Below are positions 6,138-6,909 of a stretch of 6,909 nt of DNA, piece by piece. Below the pieces are notes generated by a model. It worked only from the letters and a program-made list of their open reading frames with translations, had not been told where the DNA came from and searched no databases. Numbering within the stretch: the first letter of the stretch is position 1; every line of letters begins with the position of its first letter. A program made the position numbers and the translations under genes. Source of the DNA: JBDKUD01 sp039679805 (lineage in GTDB: Bacteria; Bacillota; Syntrophomonadia; Syntrophomonadales; Syntrophomonadaceae); contig JBDKUD010000263.1 of NCBI GenBank assembly GCA_039679805.1, positions 1-6,909 of the forward strand, read 5' to 3'.

Positions 6138-6143
6138 TATAAT
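6138..6143 (+). promoter_or_regulatory. Possible -10 box before the PhaE/PhaR-like gene
   Basis: A perfect TATAAT immediately after the hairpin and 37 bases before the ATG at 6181. The -35 position (ATAGTT, 17-base spacing) is poor and lies within the hairpin. If real, it would let the second and third PHA genes be transcribed separately from the phasin-like gene and would place parS between two promoters. Confidence 0.25.
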
Positions 6144-6180
6144 ATCTAATTATCGTTCGCGGGAAAGAGAGGAATATGCT

Positions 6181-6723
6181 ATGACCCAGGATGGCAATTC
6201 ACCTAACAAGAATGAGGAAGAATCTGTAAAAATGCCCGATATGGTTGAATTTTGGAAAACCATGTACTTCAGTACGGAAGATATGTGGGTAAATGCAATA
6301 AAAGAATATCTGACAACGAAATCTTTTGTCGGCATGTTTAATGAAATTAAAGATCAGTACTTATCCTGTTATAAAATTGTTAATCAAAACCTTGATAGTT
6401 ATTTGGAAGTTAATCCTATTCCCTCCAAAAAAGATATCGCTCGTATAGCAGAACTGGTTATTGCCCTGGAAGACAAAATCGATAACTTCGATTTTCAGTT
6501 TTCCGGCAATACGGCCAGTATGACTAAGAGCCTGCTAAAAATGGCTGATTTTAACGCAAAACAAAAGGAGGAAATATTCTCAATTAAGGTACAGTTAGAT
6601 TCCCTAAATGATAAGCTCGAAATGATTCTTGACCAGAATGCTGTTGACACTTCCCCTGTTACCAGGAAGACCGGCAAGAAGATAAAAAAGACAGCAGAAA
6701 CCGAATATAGAGAAGGGGAGTAA
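6181..6723 (+). CDS. PHA synthase partner subunit, PhaE/PhaR-like
   Basis: A 180-residue soluble protein. A polar, disordered N-terminus (1-20) is followed by a helical core with VEFWKTMYFSTEDMWVNAIKEY-type aromatic spacing (about 22-43), FVGMFNEIKDQYL (49-61), a YLEVNPIPSKKDIARIAELV region (74-93), IALEDKID (94-101), a coiled coil (about 123-151) and a Lys-rich tail (163-171). The FW..Y..TE..W pattern plus IPSKxDI..IAELVIxLExKID is characteristic of PhaE/PhaR-type non-catalytic partners of class III/IV PHA synthases, which activate PhaC and bind granules. ATG start with GAGAGGA at 6167-6173 (7-base gap). The ATG at 6176 is excluded because it stops after two codons. It is shorter than class III PhaE and close in size to class IV PhaR, so either name is possible; a plain phasin is the alternative. 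The next gene follows after 4 bases, indicating co-transcription. Confidence 0.75.
   Translation: MTQDGNSPNKNEEESVKMPDMVEFWKTMYFSTEDMWVNAIKEYLTTKSFVGMFNEIKDQYLSCYKIVNQNLDSYLEVNPIPSKKDIARIAELVIALEDKIDNFDFQFSGNTASMTKSLLKMADFNAKQKEEIFSIKVQLDSLNDKLEMILDQNAVDTSPVTRKTGKKIKKTAETEYREGE
6713..6720 (+). promoter_or_regulatory. Ribosome binding site for the TTG-started phaJ-like gene
   Basis: AAGGGGAG lies within the last codons of the PhaE/PhaR-like gene, 7 bases before the TTG at 6728. No ATG or GTG is available nearby in the phaJ frame, so this decides the TTG start. Confidence 0.7.
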
Positions 6724-6727
6724 TTAT

Positions 6728-6909
6728 TTGATAGAAAAAATCTATAGTGAACTTAAAGTAGGAGACAAAGGTTATGTTGAAAAAACCATAACCGAAACAG
6801 ATGTATATCTTTATGCCGGAATAACCGGTGATTTTAGCTGGCTGCATGTAAATGAAGTCCGGGCCTCAAAAGGTCACTTTAAGACTCGTGTGGTTCACGG
6901 TATGTTACT
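6728..6909 (+). CDS. phaJ: MaoC-family (R)-specific enoyl-CoA hydratase, PhaJ-like, C-terminus cut by window edge
   Basis: Partial gene, 60 codons visible. The translation begins MIEKIYSELKVGDKGYVEKT, has a TETDVYLYAGITGD segment and then DFSWLH, and runs into RVVHGML. This is the hot-dog-fold hydratase-2 motif: Asp35 and His40 have the same five-residue spacing as the catalytic Asp31/His36 of Aeromonas caviae PhaJ, and VVHGML follows where expected. PhaJ hydrates trans-2-enoyl-CoA from beta-oxidation to (R)-3-hydroxyacyl-CoA, the PHA synthase substrate. MaoC proteins of this length class are usually about 130-160 residues, so roughly half or more is missing here. The TTG start is preceded by AAGGGGAG with a 7-base gap; only 4 bases separate it from the PhaE/PhaR-like stop. 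Context supports a PHA role over a generic MaoC dehydratase, but the substrate is inferred. Confidence 0.85.
   Translation, partial: MIEKIYSELKVGDKGYVEKTITETDVYLYAGITGDFSWLHVNEVRASKGHFKTRVVHGML

Overview
The window looks like chromosomal DNA from an AT-rich, low-G+C Bacillota (Firmicutes) bacterium, probably a motile anaerobe of the Clostridia/Negativicutes type. The basis is strong AGGAGG-type ribosome binding sites, GTG and TTG starts with good Shine-Dalgarno sequences, a partner-switching phosphatase/STAS pair, a four-helix-bundle chemoreceptor, and polyhydroxyalkanoate (PHA) accessory genes of the Firmicute type. The lineage is inferred from gene style only. No tRNA, rRNA, CRISPR array, insertion sequence or phage gene was seen, and no gene-free stretch exceeds about 160 bases.

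Left part (1-5526, all minus strand): a signalling cluster. In transcription order it holds (i) a soluble GGDEF-EAL protein with a degenerate GGDTF site, an intact EAL phosphodiesterase site and an unassigned ~110-residue N-terminus; (ii) a membrane methyl-accepting chemotaxis protein (4HB sensor, HAMP, signalling domain); (iii) a 100-residue STAS anti-sigma-factor antagonist; and (iv) a PAS-PAS-PP2C (SpoIIE/RsbU-type) serine phosphatase that runs off the left edge, possibly into a fused anti-sigma-type kinase domain. Gaps of 98, 68 and 136 bases separate the four genes, so they may form one transcription unit with internal hairpins. The STAS protein and the phosphatase are the natural pair of a partner switch. 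The chemoreceptor and c-di-GMP enzyme suggest that the switch is tied to motility or surface behaviour (inference).

Right part (5685-6909, plus strand): the start of a PHA storage operon, divergent from the signalling cluster. It holds a small phasin-like protein (GTG start), a PhaE/PhaR-like PHA synthase partner protein, and the N-terminal third of a MaoC/PhaJ-type (R)-specific enoyl-CoA hydratase (TTG start) that runs off the right edge. PhaJ would supply (R)-3-hydroxyacyl-CoA from beta-oxidation intermediates. The catalytic synthase PhaC is not in the window and is expected nearby.

The most striking non-coding element is a perfect parS centromere site (TGTTTCACGTGAAACA, inside a 22-bp perfect palindrome). 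It sits directly after the stop codon of the phasin-like gene, between the first two PHA genes. It marks this as chromosomal DNA that ParB/Spo0J should bind, and probably as origin-proximal.
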